A stretch of 64,000 nt of DNA from an uncultured Bacteroidales bacterium (GTDB lineage: Bacteria; Bacteroidota; Bacteroidia; Bacteroidales; Bacteroidaceae), in the NCBI GenBank assembly GCA_902779165.1, contig CACZAN010000003.1, forward strand, positions 45,115 through 109,114. Reading direction: 5' to 3'. Of this stretch, positions 1-8,553 are shown piece by piece; position 1 is the first letter of the stretch; every line of letters starts with the position of its first letter. The notes beneath the pieces were generated by a model that did not search any database, was not told the origin of the DNA, and worked only from the letters and a program-made list of their open reading frames with translations. The translations under genes and the position numbers were made by a program.

Positions 1-19
1 TTCAACCATTTTAATTGCA

Positions 20-1591
20 ATGAGCAAACAAACAGAAAAGATTCAGGAGCTCATAGAGCTCCGCGCCAAAGCCCGTCTGGGTGGTGGCGAGAAAGCCATT
101 GAGAAGCAGCACGAGCGCGGCAAATATACTGCCCGCGAACGCATCGACATGTTGTTGGATGCAGGCAGCTTCGAAGAGATGGACATGTTCGTAACACACC
201 GCTGCCATAATTTCGGCATGGAGAAGAAGCAGTACATGGGCGACGGCGTTGTCACCGGCTACGGCACCATCGGCGGCCGTCTGGTCTACGTTTTCGCACA
301 AGATTTCACCGTCAATGCCGGTTCGCTCTCCGAGACCATGGCCCTGAAGATCTGTAAGGTCATGGATCAGGCCATGAAAGTAGGTGCGCCTGTCATTGGT
401 CTTAATGATTCGGGCGGTGCCCGTATTCAGGAAGGCATCAACGCCCTGGCCGGTTACTCCGAGATCTTCCAGCGCAACATCATGGCCAGCGGTGTCATTC
501 CACAAATCAGCGGTATCTTCGGTCCCTGCGCAGGTGGTGCTGTCTACAGTCCCGCACTGACAGACTTCACGCTGATGATGGAAGGCACCAGCTACATGTT
601 CCTCACGGGTCCCGCCGTGGTAAAGACCGTGCTGGGCGAAGTCGTTACCCAGGAAGAGCTGGGAGGCGCCAGCGTCCACAGCACCAAGTCCGGCGTCACC
701 CACTTCACCGCCAAGACGGAGGAGGAGGCCATGGCAATGATCAAACAGCTCCTGAGCTATATCCCGCAGAATAACCTCGAGAAGACTCCGCGCGTGGAGT
801 GCACCGACCCCATCGATCGCAAGGACGACTACCTCAACGAGATTATCCCCGACAATCCCAATATGCCGTATGACATGTATGAGGTCATCGCCAGCGTGGT
901 GGACAACGGCGAGTTCTTTGAAGTTCAGCCAAACTTTGCCAAGAACATCATCGTCGGCTTTGCTCGCTTCAACGGCGAGAGCGTAGGTATCGTGGCCAAC
1001 CAGCCGAAGCAGCTGGCAGGTGTGCTCGACTGCAACGCCAGCCGAAAGGGTGCCCGCTTCGTCCGTTTCTGCGATGCCTTCAATATTCCCATCGTCACCC
1101 TCGTCGACGTTCCCGGATTCCTCCCCGGTACGGGTCAGGAGTACAACGCCGTCATCCTGCATGGCGCCAAGTTGCTCTACGCTTATGGCGAGTGCACCGT
1201 ACCCAAGGTGACCGTAACCCTCCGCAAGTCCTATGGTGGCAGCCACATCGTGATGAGCTGCAAACAGCTGCGTGGTGACATGAACTACGCTTGGCCCAGC
1301 GCCGAAATCGCTGTCATGGGTGCTGCCGGTGCTGCCGCCGTCCTCTATGCTAAGGAGGCCAAGGCCATCAAGGAAGAGAAGGGTCCCGAGGCTGCCAAGG
1401 AATTCATCGCCGAGAAGGAAGAGGAGTACACCAAGCTCTTCGCCAACCCCTACAATGCCGCCAAGTACGGCTACATCGACGATGTCATCGAACCCCGCAA
1501 CACCCGTTTCCGCATCATCCGTGCCCTCGACCAGCTGGCCGACAAACGTATGCAGAATCCTGCCAAGAAGCACGGCAACATTCCATTGTAA
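20..1591 (+). CDS. mmdA: Methylmalonyl-CoA decarboxylase / acyl-CoA carboxylase carboxyltransferase subunit
   Basis: This 523-residue protein is the biotin-dependent carboxyltransferase that moves CO2 from (S)-methylmalonyl-CoA to the biotin carrier. The sequence shows crotonase-type carboxyltransferase motifs: [11 protein letters not shown] at residues 129-139, [13 protein letters not shown] at 168-180 (oxyanion hole) and [12 protein letters not shown] near 364-375. The length is normal for the family. The ATG at 20 is followed by [13 protein letters not shown], typical of MmdA/PccB. The following genes encode OadG-type, biotin carrier and OadB-type proteins in the same direction, which favours a Na+-pumping decarboxylase over an ATP-dependent propionyl-CoA carboxylase, because no biotin carboxylase gene is present. 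The likely role is the last step of the succinate-propionate pathway. The substrate (methylmalonyl- or propionyl-CoA) is inferred from family and context. Confidence 0.93.
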   Translation: MSKQTEKIQELIELRAKARLGGGEKAIEKQHERGKYTARERIDMLLDAGSFEEMDMFVTHRCHNFGMEKKQYMGDGVVTGYGTIGGRLVYVFAQDFTVNAGSLSETMALKICKVMDQAMKVGAPVIGLNDSGGARIQEGINALAGYSEIFQRNIMASGVIPQISGIFGPCAGGAVYSPALTDFTLMMEGTSYMFLTGPAVVKTVLGEVVTQEELGGASVHSTKSGVTHFTAKTEEEAMAMIKQLLSYIPQNNLEKTPRVECTDPIDRKDDYLNEIIPDNPNMPYDMYEVIASVVDNGEFFEVQPNFAKNIIVGFARFNGESVGIVANQPKQLAGVLDCNASRKGARFVRFCDAFNIPIVTLVDVPGFLPGTGQEYNAVILHGAKLLYAYGECTVPKVTVTLRKSYGGSHIVMSCKQLRGDMNYAWPSAEIAVMGAAGAAAVLYAKEAKAIKEEKGPEAAKEFIAEKEEEYTKLFANPYNAAKYGYIDDVIEPRNTRFRIIRALDQLADKRMQNPAKKHGNIPL

Positions 1592-1596
1592 AATAA

Positions 1597-1745
1597 GACC
1601 CACCCCCCGCCCCCTCCCGTAATGGAGGGGAGAACCTGCGGGATGGGGAGATTAATAAAAACATCTATCTATTAAAAGCAATGACCCTATAGACTTCCAA
1701 GCGCAAGCCACTCCCCTCCATTACGGGAGGGGTTGGAGGTGGGTC
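1597..1745. repeat. Inverted pair of a dispersed GC-rich intergenic repeat
   Basis: The sequence around 1597-1632 (core CCCCTCCCGTAATGGAGGGG) returns in inverted orientation at 1711-1745. The two copies can pair across about 78 bases between mmdA and the gamma-subunit gene. A third copy lies at 48746-48782. Each core is itself an imperfect palindrome (CCCCTCC / GGAGGGG). The right copy ends 9 bases before the ATG of the gamma-subunit gene, so a hairpin here could affect transcript stability or subunit stoichiometry. Confidence 0.85.
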
Positions 1746-1753
1746 TTCTATTT

Positions 1754-2110
1754 ATGATTAGTATATTATCTACCGATTGGGGTCTGGCATGGGGAATGGC
1801 AGGCATCAGTGTGGGCGTGGTCTTCGCGATTCTCGTCCTGCTGGTGGGCGTGCTCTATGTCTTCAGTGCTGTGGCCAAAGGCGCGACCGCCAAGGCCGAG
1901 GCACCTGCCAAGCCGAAGGTGCTCACTGGCGCAGAATTTGTCAAGTCCAAGCAGGCCGACATCGCCTCTGCATCCGACGCCGACAAGGCTGCCATCGCCA
2001 CCGCCATCTTCCTCTACATGGGCAACCAGCACGACGAGGAGAGTGGCATTCTCACCATTCACCACATGGATCATCCCGCTTGGCACGCCGAGCTGAACAA
2101 ACACCTGTAG
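1754..2110 (+). CDS. Na+-pumping decarboxylase gamma subunit (OadG/MmdD family)
   Basis: A 118-residue small membrane protein. It has one transmembrane helix at about residues 10-42 (WGMAGISVGVVFAILVLLVG) followed by an Ala/Lys/Pro-rich linker and a soluble tail, the layout of OadG gamma subunits that hold the soluble carboxyltransferase to the membrane pump. The tail has an unusual ending with HMDHPAWH; His-rich tails in OadG are known to bind zinc, which may apply here. The ATG at 1754 was chosen over an upstream TTG at 1733 because the latter lies inside the dispersed repeat. It lies between mmdA and the biotin carrier gene, as expected for this operon. Confidence 0.85.
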   Translation: MISILSTDWGLAWGMAGISVGVVFAILVLLVGVLYVFSAVAKGATAKAEAPAKPKVLTGAEFVKSKQADIASASDADKAAIATAIFLYMGNQHDEESGILTIHHMDHPAWHAELNKHL

Positions 2111-2267
2111 GAGCCTCGCTGCGCAGAGTTAAAAGGTTTAATATTTAATGTTCAACGTTAAAACCTTGAGCCCAAGACTTTGCATGCAACAAAAGAATCC
2201 TCATTAAACTTTAAACATTAAACTTTTATCTTTAAACTTAAATCTGCGGGCAGAGCCCGTATCAAAT

Positions 2268-2999
2268 ATGAAAGAATTCAAGTTTAAAATAGACGGCAAG
2301 GACTACGAGGCACAAGTAGCCGAACAGGACAATGGTGTCCTGGCCGTGACATTGAATGGTAACACCTATGCCGTGGAAGTGCCCGCACTGGCACACCACG
2401 CCGTCAAACCCGTTGTGCACCAGAGTGCCGCTCCTGCCGCTGCTCCTCGCGCTGCCGCTCCCTCTGCCGCGCCTGCCGCAGGCACCATCGTAGCTCCCCT
2501 GCCCGGCACCATCAAGCAGATTGTTGCTGCCGAAGGCCAGAAGGTGAAGAAGGGCGACACCATCCTCACCATGGAAGCCATGAAGATGGAGAATGCTATC
2601 ACCGCCGAGAGCGACGGCACCGTACTGAAAGTACGCACCAGCGTGGGTGCCAGTGTCAACCAGGGCGACATCCTCGTTGACTTCCAGGCTGAAGGCGCTC
2701 CTGCCGCAGCCCCGGCTCCCGCTCCTGCTGCTGCCCCCGCAGCTCCCAAGGCTGCTCCTGCTGCTGCCGCTCCCGCTGCCGCCGGTGCCAAGAACGTCGA
2801 GGCTCCCCTTCCCGGAACCATCAAACAGGTGCTTGTTAGCGTGGGGCAGGAAGTAGCTGCCGGCGACACCGTCGTCGTCATGGAAGCCATGAAGATGGAG
2901 AACAACATCACCGCCGAGTTCGCCGGAAAGGTCACCGCCGTCAATGTGGCTGTGGGCGATCAGGTTCAGAGCGGACAGGCAATGGTTGTGCTGGCATAA
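2268..2999 (+). CDS. Biotin carboxyl carrier protein with two tandem biotinyl domains
   Basis: A 243-residue carrier for the decarboxylase. Residues 1-50 form the usual N-terminal beta region. Ala/Pro-rich flexible linkers lie at about 51-73 and 141-174. Two complete biotinyl domains sit at about 74-140 and 175-243. Each begins with APLPGTIKQ and has a perfect biotinylation site, EAMKMEN, with Lys106 and Lys209. Family members of this operon normally have about 130-170 residues and one site, so the second domain looks like an in-frame duplication; the two domains have diverged moderately. The linkers are the swinging arms that carry carboxybiotin between the carboxyltransferase and the membrane pump. 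The neighbouring oxaloacetate-type carboxyltransferase lacks its own lysine and could share this carrier (inference). Confidence 0.92.
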   Translation: MKEFKFKIDGKDYEAQVAEQDNGVLAVTLNGNTYAVEVPALAHHAVKPVVHQSAAPAAAPRAAAPSAAPAAGTIVAPLPGTIKQIVAAEGQKVKKGDTILTMEAMKMENAITAESDGTVLKVRTSVGASVNQGDILVDFQAEGAPAAAPAPAPAAAPAAPKAAPAAAAPAAAGAKNVEAPLPGTIKQVLVSVGQEVAAGDTVVVMEAMKMENNITAEFAGKVTAVNVAVGDQVQSGQAMVVLA

Positions 3000-3026
3000 T
3001 TTATAAAACATTGAAATTTTGACGAA

Positions 3027-4310
3027 ATGAAACAATATCTCAAATACTTTGGTGCTTTGGCAGTGATGCTGATGATTCCCATGGTCGTTGCTGCCCAGGA
3101 CTTCTCTTTCGGCCAGGCTCTGACCAAGTTCTGGGATGACATGGGCTTCACGAGCTTCTTCGTGGGCGAAGGCTGGAAGAACGCCGTGATGATTGCCATC
3201 GCCTGCTTCCTGCTCTACCTCGCCATCAAGAAGGAATATGAGCCATTGCTGCTGCTGCCCATCGCCTTCGGTATGCTGCTCGCTAACATTCCGGATGCAG
3301 GTCTCTTCCACACAGACATCTGGAACGACCACTTCTTGAAAGAAGGAGCCGAAGGTTATCATTCCTACGGCTACGTCATGTCTCATGGTGGTCTGCTTGA
3401 CATCTTGTATATCGGCGTGAAGGCAGGCGTGTATCCTTGCCTCATCTTCCTCGGCGTGGGTGCCATGACGGACTTCGGTCCCCTCATCGCCAACCCCAAG
3501 AGCCTGCTCCTGGGCGCTGCCGCCCAGCTGGGCATCTTCGCCACCTTCCTCGTCACGCAGATGGACTTCTTCGGCTTCACACCTGCCGAAGCCGGTAGTA
3601 TCGGTATCATCGGCGGTGCCGACGGTCCCACCGCCATCTTCCTGACCTCCAAGCTGGCTCCCCACCTCCTCGGTCCTATCGCCGTAGCGGCCTACTCCTA
3701 CATGGCTCTGGTGCCCGTCATCCAGCCGCCCATCATGCGCGCCCTGACGACCGAGAAGGAACGTTGCATCCGGATGAAGCAGCTGCGCAACGTCTCGAAG
3801 AAAGAGAAGATCATCTTCCCCATCGTCGTCGCCATCATCGTCAGCCTCATCCTCCCCAGTGCTGCTACACTCATCGGATGCCTCATGCTGGGTAACCTGA
3901 TGAAGGAGAGCGGTGTCGTGGAGCGTCTGAGCAAGGCTGCACAGAACGAGTTGAACAACATCGTCGTCATCTTCCTCGGAACCACCGTCGGTGCTACCGC
4001 CACGGCCGAAGCCTTCCTGAACTTCCAGACCATCTCCATCCTCTGTGTAGGTATCGTGGCCTTTGGAGTAGGCACTGCTGGCGGCGTACTGTTAGCCAAG
4101 TTCCTGAACCTGTTCCTGAAGGAGAAGATCAACCCGCTCATCGGTTCCGCCGGCGTCAGCGCTGTACCCATGGCAGCCCGCGTATCGCAGACCGAAGGCG
4201 CCAAGGCCGACCCGCGCAACTTCCTGCTCATGCACGCTATGGGTCCGAACGTCGCCGGTGTCATCGGCTCCGCCGTCGCTGCAGGTATCCTCCTCAGTTT
4301 CCTCGGATAA
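3027..4310 (+). CDS. Na+-translocating decarboxylase beta subunit (OadB/MmdB/GcdB family)
   Basis: A 427-residue polytopic membrane protein that decarboxylates carboxybiotin and exports Na+. Diagnostic OadB signatures are present: [15 protein letters not shown] (the conserved Asp loop), [14 protein letters not shown], and the C-terminal [19 protein letters not shown]. The N-terminus starts [26 protein letters not shown], resembling a signal-anchor. The ATG at 3027 lies 27 bases after the biotin carrier stop, so the genes are almost certainly cotranscribed. It is followed by a hairpin at 4346-4374 that probably ends the operon. Together with the three genes before it, this makes a complete Na+ pump energised by methylmalonyl-CoA decarboxylation. 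Confidence 0.93.
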   Translation: MKQYLKYFGALAVMLMIPMVVAAQDFSFGQALTKFWDDMGFTSFFVGEGWKNAVMIAIACFLLYLAIKKEYEPLLLLPIAFGMLLANIPDAGLFHTDIWNDHFLKEGAEGYHSYGYVMSHGGLLDILYIGVKAGVYPCLIFLGVGAMTDFGPLIANPKSLLLGAAAQLGIFATFLVTQMDFFGFTPAEAGSIGIIGGADGPTAIFLTSKLAPHLLGPIAVAAYSYMALVPVIQPPIMRALTTEKERCIRMKQLRNVSKKEKIIFPIVVAIIVSLILPSAATLIGCLMLGNLMKESGVVERLSKAAQNELNNIVVIFLGTTVGATATAEAFLNFQTISILCVGIVAFGVGTAGGVLLAKFLNLFLKEKINPLIGSAGVSAVPMAARVSQTEGAKADPRNFLLMHAMGPNVAGVIGSAVAAGILLSFLG

Positions 4311-4345
4311 TCGCACTCGCGCCACACGCGTATATAATCTAAGGT

Positions 4346-4374
4346 AGGGTGCGCCGCCTTCCGCGGTGCACCCT
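4346..4374 (+). terminator. Putative terminator after the decarboxylase operon
   Basis: An 11-bp stem (AGGGTGCGCCG with CGGTGCACCCT, one G-T pair) with a 7-base loop is followed by TCTTCGCTT. The T tract is weak, so the call rests mostly on stem strength and position after the last operon gene. Confidence 0.55.
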
Positions 4375-4388
4375 TCTTCGCTTGAAAC

Positions 4389-4598
4389 ATGGCTTGGCCC
4401 ACGGCGCGCGAGTTCACCTTCAAGGCGCTCGGCCAGAATGCCCCCTCCTACTCCGGCAAGGTGAAGAGCGTACGCCTCCTCGGTGGCACCGCGGTCCCCT
4501 TCAGACAATCACCCGAAGGCCTCTCCGTCACGCTGCCCGAACAGCACCCCAACGAGATTTCCGCCGTCCTCGCCATCACCTTCGAGGCCAGCATCTGA
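4389..4598 (+). pseudogene. C-terminal remnant of a GH29 alpha-L-fucosidase
   Basis: The 69-residue reading frame contains GKVKSVRLLGG, VPFRQSPEGLSVTLP and a NEISAVLAITFE ending. This matches the C-terminal beta-sandwich of bacterial GH29 alpha-L-fucosidases, where the pattern V-x-LLG-x(n)-Q-x(n)-GL-x-V-x-LP is usual. The catalytic (beta/alpha)8 barrel of about 350 residues is absent: a stop codon sits 6 bases upstream of the ATG and the decarboxylase operon terminator lies immediately before. It is therefore read as a decayed fragment left after deletion or insertion. An alternative is a free-standing small beta protein, which is less likely. Confidence 0.55.
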
Positions 4599-4672
4599 GG
4601 GCCATTCTCCTTCTCTCCCACGTGTGAGGAACACACGAATATCGTACAACGAATTAAAAAACGGCGTATCTG

Positions 4673-4707
4673 GGGCCGTCGGGCAAAAAAAATAGCACCG
4701 ACGGCCC
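4673..4707. other. Perfect 10-bp hairpin abutting the gpmI promoter
   Basis: GGGCCGTCGG at 4673-4682 pairs perfectly with CCGACGGCCC at 4698-4707 around a 15-base A-rich loop. The right arm ends at the base before the proposed -33 element. It may terminate transcription entering from the left or serve as an operator; the sequence alone cannot decide. Confidence 0.6.
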
Positions 4708-4735
4708 TTGGTCTCAAATATTTTCAGTACCTTTG
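4708..4735 (+). promoter_or_regulatory. Bacteroidetes-type promoter upstream of gpmI
   Basis: TACCTTTG at 4728-4735 matches the -7 consensus TAnnTTTG. TTG at 4708-4710 lies 17 bases upstream at the -33 position. The expected start is near 4742, giving a leader of about 108 bases before gpmI. Confidence 0.6.
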
Positions 4736-4850
4736 CCGCGGATTTGGTATATACCTTCCCGCGCGAAGCGATACACCTGCCGCGCCTCTGGCGTTCACGT
4801 CTGCCGCGAAGCGGCATAACTTCGTATAACTTCTAAAAAAACATACAACT

Positions 4851-6371
4851 ATGGCAAAGAAAGCACTACTGATGATTCTCGACGGATGGGGAATCGGCAA
4901 CAAAGGAAAGGGCGACGTCATCTATCAGACGCCAACACCCTACATGGATTATCTCAACGCTACGTACCCCCACAGCCAGCTGCTGGCCTGCGGCGAAAAC
5001 GTGGGACTGCCCGACGGACAGATGGGCAACTCCGAGGTGGGGCACCTGAATATCGGCGGCGGGCGCATCGTCTACCAGGACCTGGTGAAGATCAACCGTG
5101 CCTGCCGCGACAACAGCATCATGCAGAATCCGGAGATCAAGCGCGCCTTCGAATATGCCGTGCGCGAGGGCAAGGCCGTCCATTTCATGGGCCTCACCAG
5201 CAACGGTGGCGTACACAGTTCATTAGAACACCTCTACAAGCTCTGCGAGATCTCACAGGAATATAAGGTTCGCGAGACATACGTCCACTGCTTCATGGAC
5301 GGCCGCGACACCGACCCGCACTCCGGCGTGGGCTTCATCCGCGAGCTGCAGGCGAAGTGCGACGAGACCGGCGCACATATCGCCAGCATCATCGGACGTT
5401 TCTACGCCATGGACCGCGACAAGCGCTGGGAACGTGTGAAGATTGCCTACGACCTGCTCATCAGCGGCGAGGGCTATCAGGCTCAGGACATGGCAGAAGC
5501 CATGGAACTCTCCTACGCCGACGGCGTCACCGACGAGTTCATCAAGCCCATCAACAACGCTAAGATCGACGGCACCATCAAGGAAGGCGACGTCATCATC
5601 TTCTTCAACTACCGCAACGACCGCGCCAAGGAGCTGACCATCGTTCTGACCCAGCAGGATATGCCCGAACAGGGAATGAAGACCATCCCGGGCCTGCAGT
5701 ATTTCTGCATGACACCCTACGACGCCTCGTTCAAGGGAGTGCATATCCTCTTCCCGAAGGAGAACGTCGAAGACACACTCGGAGAATACATCAGCCGTCA
5801 AGGCCTGAAACAGCTGCACACCGCAGAGACCGAGAAGTACGCCCACGTCACCTTCTTCTTCAACGGCGGGCGCGAGGCTCCCTATGAGGGCGAAGAACGC
5901 ATCCTCGTCGCCAGCCCCAAGGTGGCCACCTATGACCTGAAGCCCGAGATGAGTGCCTTCGAGGTCAAGGACAAACTCGTCGCCGCCATCAAGACCGACA
6001 AGTACGACTTCATCGTCGTGAACTTCGCCAACGGCGACATGGTAGGACACACCGGTGTCTACGAAGCCATAGAGAAAGCCGTCGTTGCCGTGGACCAGTG
6101 CGTCAACGAGGTCGTCGAAGCCGCCAAGGCCACGGGCGACTACGAAGTCATCATCATCGCCGACCACGGTAATGCCGACAACGCCATCAACCCCGACGGC
6201 ACGCCCAACACCGCCCACTCCCTGAACCCCGTGCCCTTCATCTACGTCACCGAGAACAAGCAGGCAAAGGTCGAGGACGGCATCCTGGCCGACGTCGCCC
6301 CCAGCATCCTCCACATCATGGGCCTGCAGCAGCCCGCAGCCATGACAGGAAAATGCCTTATTAAAGGTTGA
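4851..6371 (+). CDS. gpmI: 2,3-bisphosphoglycerate-independent phosphoglycerate mutase
   Basis: A 506-residue cytoplasmic glycolytic enzyme interconverting 3- and 2-phosphoglycerate with two Mn2+ ions. The alkaline-phosphatase-fold motifs are intact: MILDGWG with metal ligand Asp11, [16 protein letters not shown] with catalytic Ser61, [40 protein letters not shown] and [11 protein letters not shown]. Length is normal. The ATG at 4851 gives [17 protein letters not shown], the canonical start. It has its own promoter-like sequence and its stop codon runs straight into a simple-sequence repeat that forms the leader of the next gene. Confidence 0.97.
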   Translation: MAKKALLMILDGWGIGNKGKGDVIYQTPTPYMDYLNATYPHSQLLACGENVGLPDGQMGNSEVGHLNIGGGRIVYQDLVKINRACRDNSIMQNPEIKRAFEYAVREGKAVHFMGLTSNGGVHSSLEHLYKLCEISQEYKVRETYVHCFMDGRDTDPHSGVGFIRELQAKCDETGAHIASIIGRFYAMDRDKRWERVKIAYDLLISGEGYQAQDMAEAMELSYADGVTDEFIKPINNAKIDGTIKEGDVIIFFNYRNDRAKELTIVLTQQDMPEQGMKTIPGLQYFCMTPYDASFKGVHILFPKENVEDTLGEYISRQGLKQLHTAETEKYAHVTFFFNGGREAPYEGEERILVASPKVATYDLKPEMSAFEVKDKLVAAIKTDKYDFIVVNFANGDMVGHTGVYEAIEKAVVAVDQCVNEVVEAAKATGDYEVIIIADHGNADNAINPDGTPNTAHSLNPVPFIYVTENKQAKVEDGILADVAPSILHIMGLQQPAAMTGKCLIKG

Positions 6372-6425
6372 AAAGTTGAAAAGTTGAAAGGTTGAAAAGT
6401 TGAAAGGTTGAAAAGTTGAAAAGTT
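6366..6425 (+). repeat. TTGAAAAG-type microsatellite at the gpmI 3' end
   Basis: About seven tandem 7-9-base units of the form (G)TTGAAA(A)G overlap the gpmI stop codon. Related TTTCAAC repeats on the other strand lie around 47210, 50175 and 61860, so this is a genome-wide repeat type here. Confidence 0.85.
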
Positions 6426-6514
6426 GCCCATTAAACCCATTAGACCCATTAAGCCTATTAAGCCCATTAGCCCCATTAGCCCCATTAGCCCCATTAGCCC
6501 CATTAGCCCCATTA
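6426..6514 (+). repeat. CCCATTAGC 9-bp tandem repeat in the oadA leader
   Basis: Ten 9-bp units run up to 12 bases before the oadA ATG. The first four are degenerate (CCCATTAAA, CCCATTAGA and so on) and most of the rest are identical CCCATTAGC. The tract is open in the oadA frame and would read Pro-Ile-Ser/Lys repeats if translation began at an upstream TTG. The complement, GGGCTAATG, is the same unit found inside the N-terminal codons of several minus-strand surface-protein genes. Confidence 0.9.
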
Positions 6515-6525
6515 ATAATATCACT

Positions 6526-8310
6526 ATGAAGAAAAGAATCCAATTCAGCCTCGTCTACCGCGACATGTGGCAGAGCTCTGGCAAGTTCCAGCCCCGCAAG
6601 GACCAGCTGGAGCGCATCGCACCAGCCATCATCGACATGGGTGTCTTCGACCGCGTAGAAACCAACGGTGGCGCCTTCGAGCAGGTGAACCTCCTCGCCG
6701 GCGAGAACCCCAACGCCGCCGTCCGCGCTTTCTGCAAGCCCTTCAACCAGGTAGGCATCAAGACCCACATGCTCGACCGCGGCCTCAACGCATTGCGCAT
6801 GTACCCCGTGCCCGACGATGTGCGCGAACTACAGTATAAGGTGAAGCACGCTCAGGGCGTGGACATCCCCCGTATCTTCTGCGGACTCAACGACGTCCGA
6901 AATATCATCCCCTCCGTGAAGTGGGCCAAGGCCGCAGGCATGACGCCCCAGGCCACCCTCTGCATCACCACCTCCCCCGTGCACACCGTGGAGTACTACT
7001 CCGAGATTGCCGATCAGGTCATCGCTGCCGGAGCGGAGGAAATCTGTCTCAAGGACATGGCCGGCATCGGACAGCCCGCACTCCTGGGCGCCCTCACCAA
7101 GGCCATCAAGACCAAGCACCCCGACATCATCATCCAGTACCACGGCCACAGCGGCCCGGGCCTCTCCATGGCCAGCATCCTGGAAGTCTGCAACAACGGT
7201 GCCGACGTCATCGATACCGCCATCGAGCCCCTGAGCTGGGGCAAGGTGCATCCGGACATCATCTCCGTGCAGTCGATGCTGAAGAACGAGGGCTTCGAGG
7301 TGAAAGAAATAAATATGAACGCCTACATGCGCGCACGCGCCCTCACCCAGGAGTTCATCGACGACTGGCTCGGATACTTCATCAACCCGGGCAACAAGCA
7401 CATGTCCTCCCTCCTCCTCGGTTGCGGACTGCCTGGCGGCATGATGGGTTCCATGATGGCCGACCTCGCCGGCATCCATGGTGTCATCAACAACACCCTG
7501 AAGGCCAAGGGCGAACCCGAGCTCTCCACCGACGAAATCCTCGTGAAGCTCTTCGACGAAGTGGCCTACGTCTGGCCGCGCGTCGGTTATCCCCCATTGG
7601 TCACCCCCTTCTCGCAGTACGTCAAGAACATCGCCCTCATGAACCTGCTGACCATCGCTCAGGGCAAGGGTCGCTTCGTCATGATGGACGACAGCATGTG
7701 GGGCATGATCCTCGGCAAGAGCGGCAAGATTCCCGGCACCATCGATCCCGAACTCAAGGAACTGGCCGCCAAGCAAGGCCGCGAGTTCACCGACGCCGAT
7801 CCCCACACCCTGCTCAAGAACGCCCTGCCCGACTTCATCAAGGAGATGGAGGAGAACGGCTGGGAGCGCGGACAGGACGACGAGGAACTCTATGAACTCG
7901 CCATGCACCCCGAGCAGTACCGCAACTACAAGAGCGGTCAGGCCAAGAAGAACTTCCTTGCCGACCTCCAGAAGGCCAAGGATGCCAAGCTGCAGGCCGC
8001 AGCAGGTCCCAAACTCTCTGTCGAAGAACTCTCTGCCTTCAAGCACGCCAAGGCCGATGCCATCCAGGCTCCCGATGCAGGCCAAGTCCTCTTCGAGGTC
8101 AGCGGCGATGCCGGTGTCACCCGTTGCACCGAGCCCGCTATCGGCGCCAAGTACAAAGAAGGCCAAACCTTCTGCTACATCCAGACCCAGTGGGGCCAGC
8201 TCCTGCCCGTACCCGCTGCACTCGGCGGCAAACTGGTAGACATCACCGCCAAGCAGGGCCAGAAAGTCCTGAAGGGACAGGCCATCGGCTGGATAGAGCG
8301 CGAGGCATAG
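6526..8310 (+). CDS. oadA: Oxaloacetate decarboxylase / pyruvate carboxylase carboxyltransferase subunit with a degenerate biotinyl-like tail
   Basis: A 594-residue carboxyltransferase acting on oxaloacetate/pyruvate. The N-terminal HMGL-like TIM barrel shows FSLVYRDMWQS, LKDMAGIG, QYHGHSGPG and EPLSWGKVHPD, with metal-binding His in HGHSG. A PYC_OADA conserved region follows. The last 75 residues keep the pattern of a biotinyl/lipoyl fold (GAKYKEGQTF, GGKLVDITAKQGQKVLKGQAIGWIE), but where EAMKM should be there is QTQWG, with Trp near residue 556 replacing the biotinylated Lys. The ATG at 6526 was preferred over an in-frame TTG at 6424, which would translate the tandem repeat. The enzyme probably uses a separate carrier, perhaps the double-biotin protein at 2268-2999. 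Confidence 0.9.
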   Translation: MKKRIQFSLVYRDMWQSSGKFQPRKDQLERIAPAIIDMGVFDRVETNGGAFEQVNLLAGENPNAAVRAFCKPFNQVGIKTHMLDRGLNALRMYPVPDDVRELQYKVKHAQGVDIPRIFCGLNDVRNIIPSVKWAKAAGMTPQATLCITTSPVHTVEYYSEIADQVIAAGAEEICLKDMAGIGQPALLGALTKAIKTKHPDIIIQYHGHSGPGLSMASILEVCNNGADVIDTAIEPLSWGKVHPDIISVQSMLKNEGFEVKEINMNAYMRARALTQEFIDDWLGYFINPGNKHMSSLLLGCGLPGGMMGSMMADLAGIHGVINNTLKAKGEPELSTDEILVKLFDEVAYVWPRVGYPPLVTPFSQYVKNIALMNLLTIAQGKGRFVMMDDSMWGMILGKSGKIPGTIDPELKELAAKQGREFTDADPHTLLKNALPDFIKEMEENGWERGQDDEELYELAMHPEQYRNYKSGQAKKNFLADLQKAKDAKLQAAAGPKLSVEELSAFKHAKADAIQAPDAGQVLFEVSGDAGVTRCTEPAIGAKYKEGQTFCYIQTQWGQLLPVPAALGGKLVDITAKQGQKVLKGQAIGWIEREA

Positions 8311-8379
8311 TAATCCCTCCTACCCTATCCTTACAAAACAACAGTAACATCCGACCTCACACAGGTCTGCATATCCCGC

Positions 8380-8419
8380 AACAGCAGCTGCTCTCCCCCG
8401 CAGCTGCTGTTCTTTTTCT
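8380..8419 (+). terminator. Rho-independent terminator after oadA
   Basis: AACAGCAGCTGC pairs perfectly with GCAGCTGCTGTT (12 bp) around an 8-base pyrimidine loop, followed by CTTTTTCT. Confidence 0.9.
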
Positions 8420-8553
8420 GTATTTAGTATTTCACAAAAACCATAAAAACCCTCACTTCAGTATGTGTCGGACTTACAGTCCTTACAAGATTCAAAGTGG
8501 CTATTTTTCCTCGTGAGATAGCTCCCGGATAAAAATAACCACCTCTCATCTTT

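Noticed and set aside
11-1603. Long open frame on the minus strand opposite mmdA
   Set aside because: It follows the codon bias of the GC-rich plus-strand gene, which has clear catalytic motifs; the minus frame has no recognisable domain. The same applies to other long opposite-strand frames over the biotin carrier, gpmI and oadA.
1733-1753. Upstream TTG start for the gamma subunit
   Set aside because: It would add seven residues encoded by the dispersed intergenic repeat; the ATG at 1754 gives the usual family N-terminus.
4816-4828. ATAACTTCGTATA, identical to one 13-bp arm of loxP
   Set aside because: The 8-base spacer and the second arm are missing, and the bases after it do not match. 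A chance half-site.
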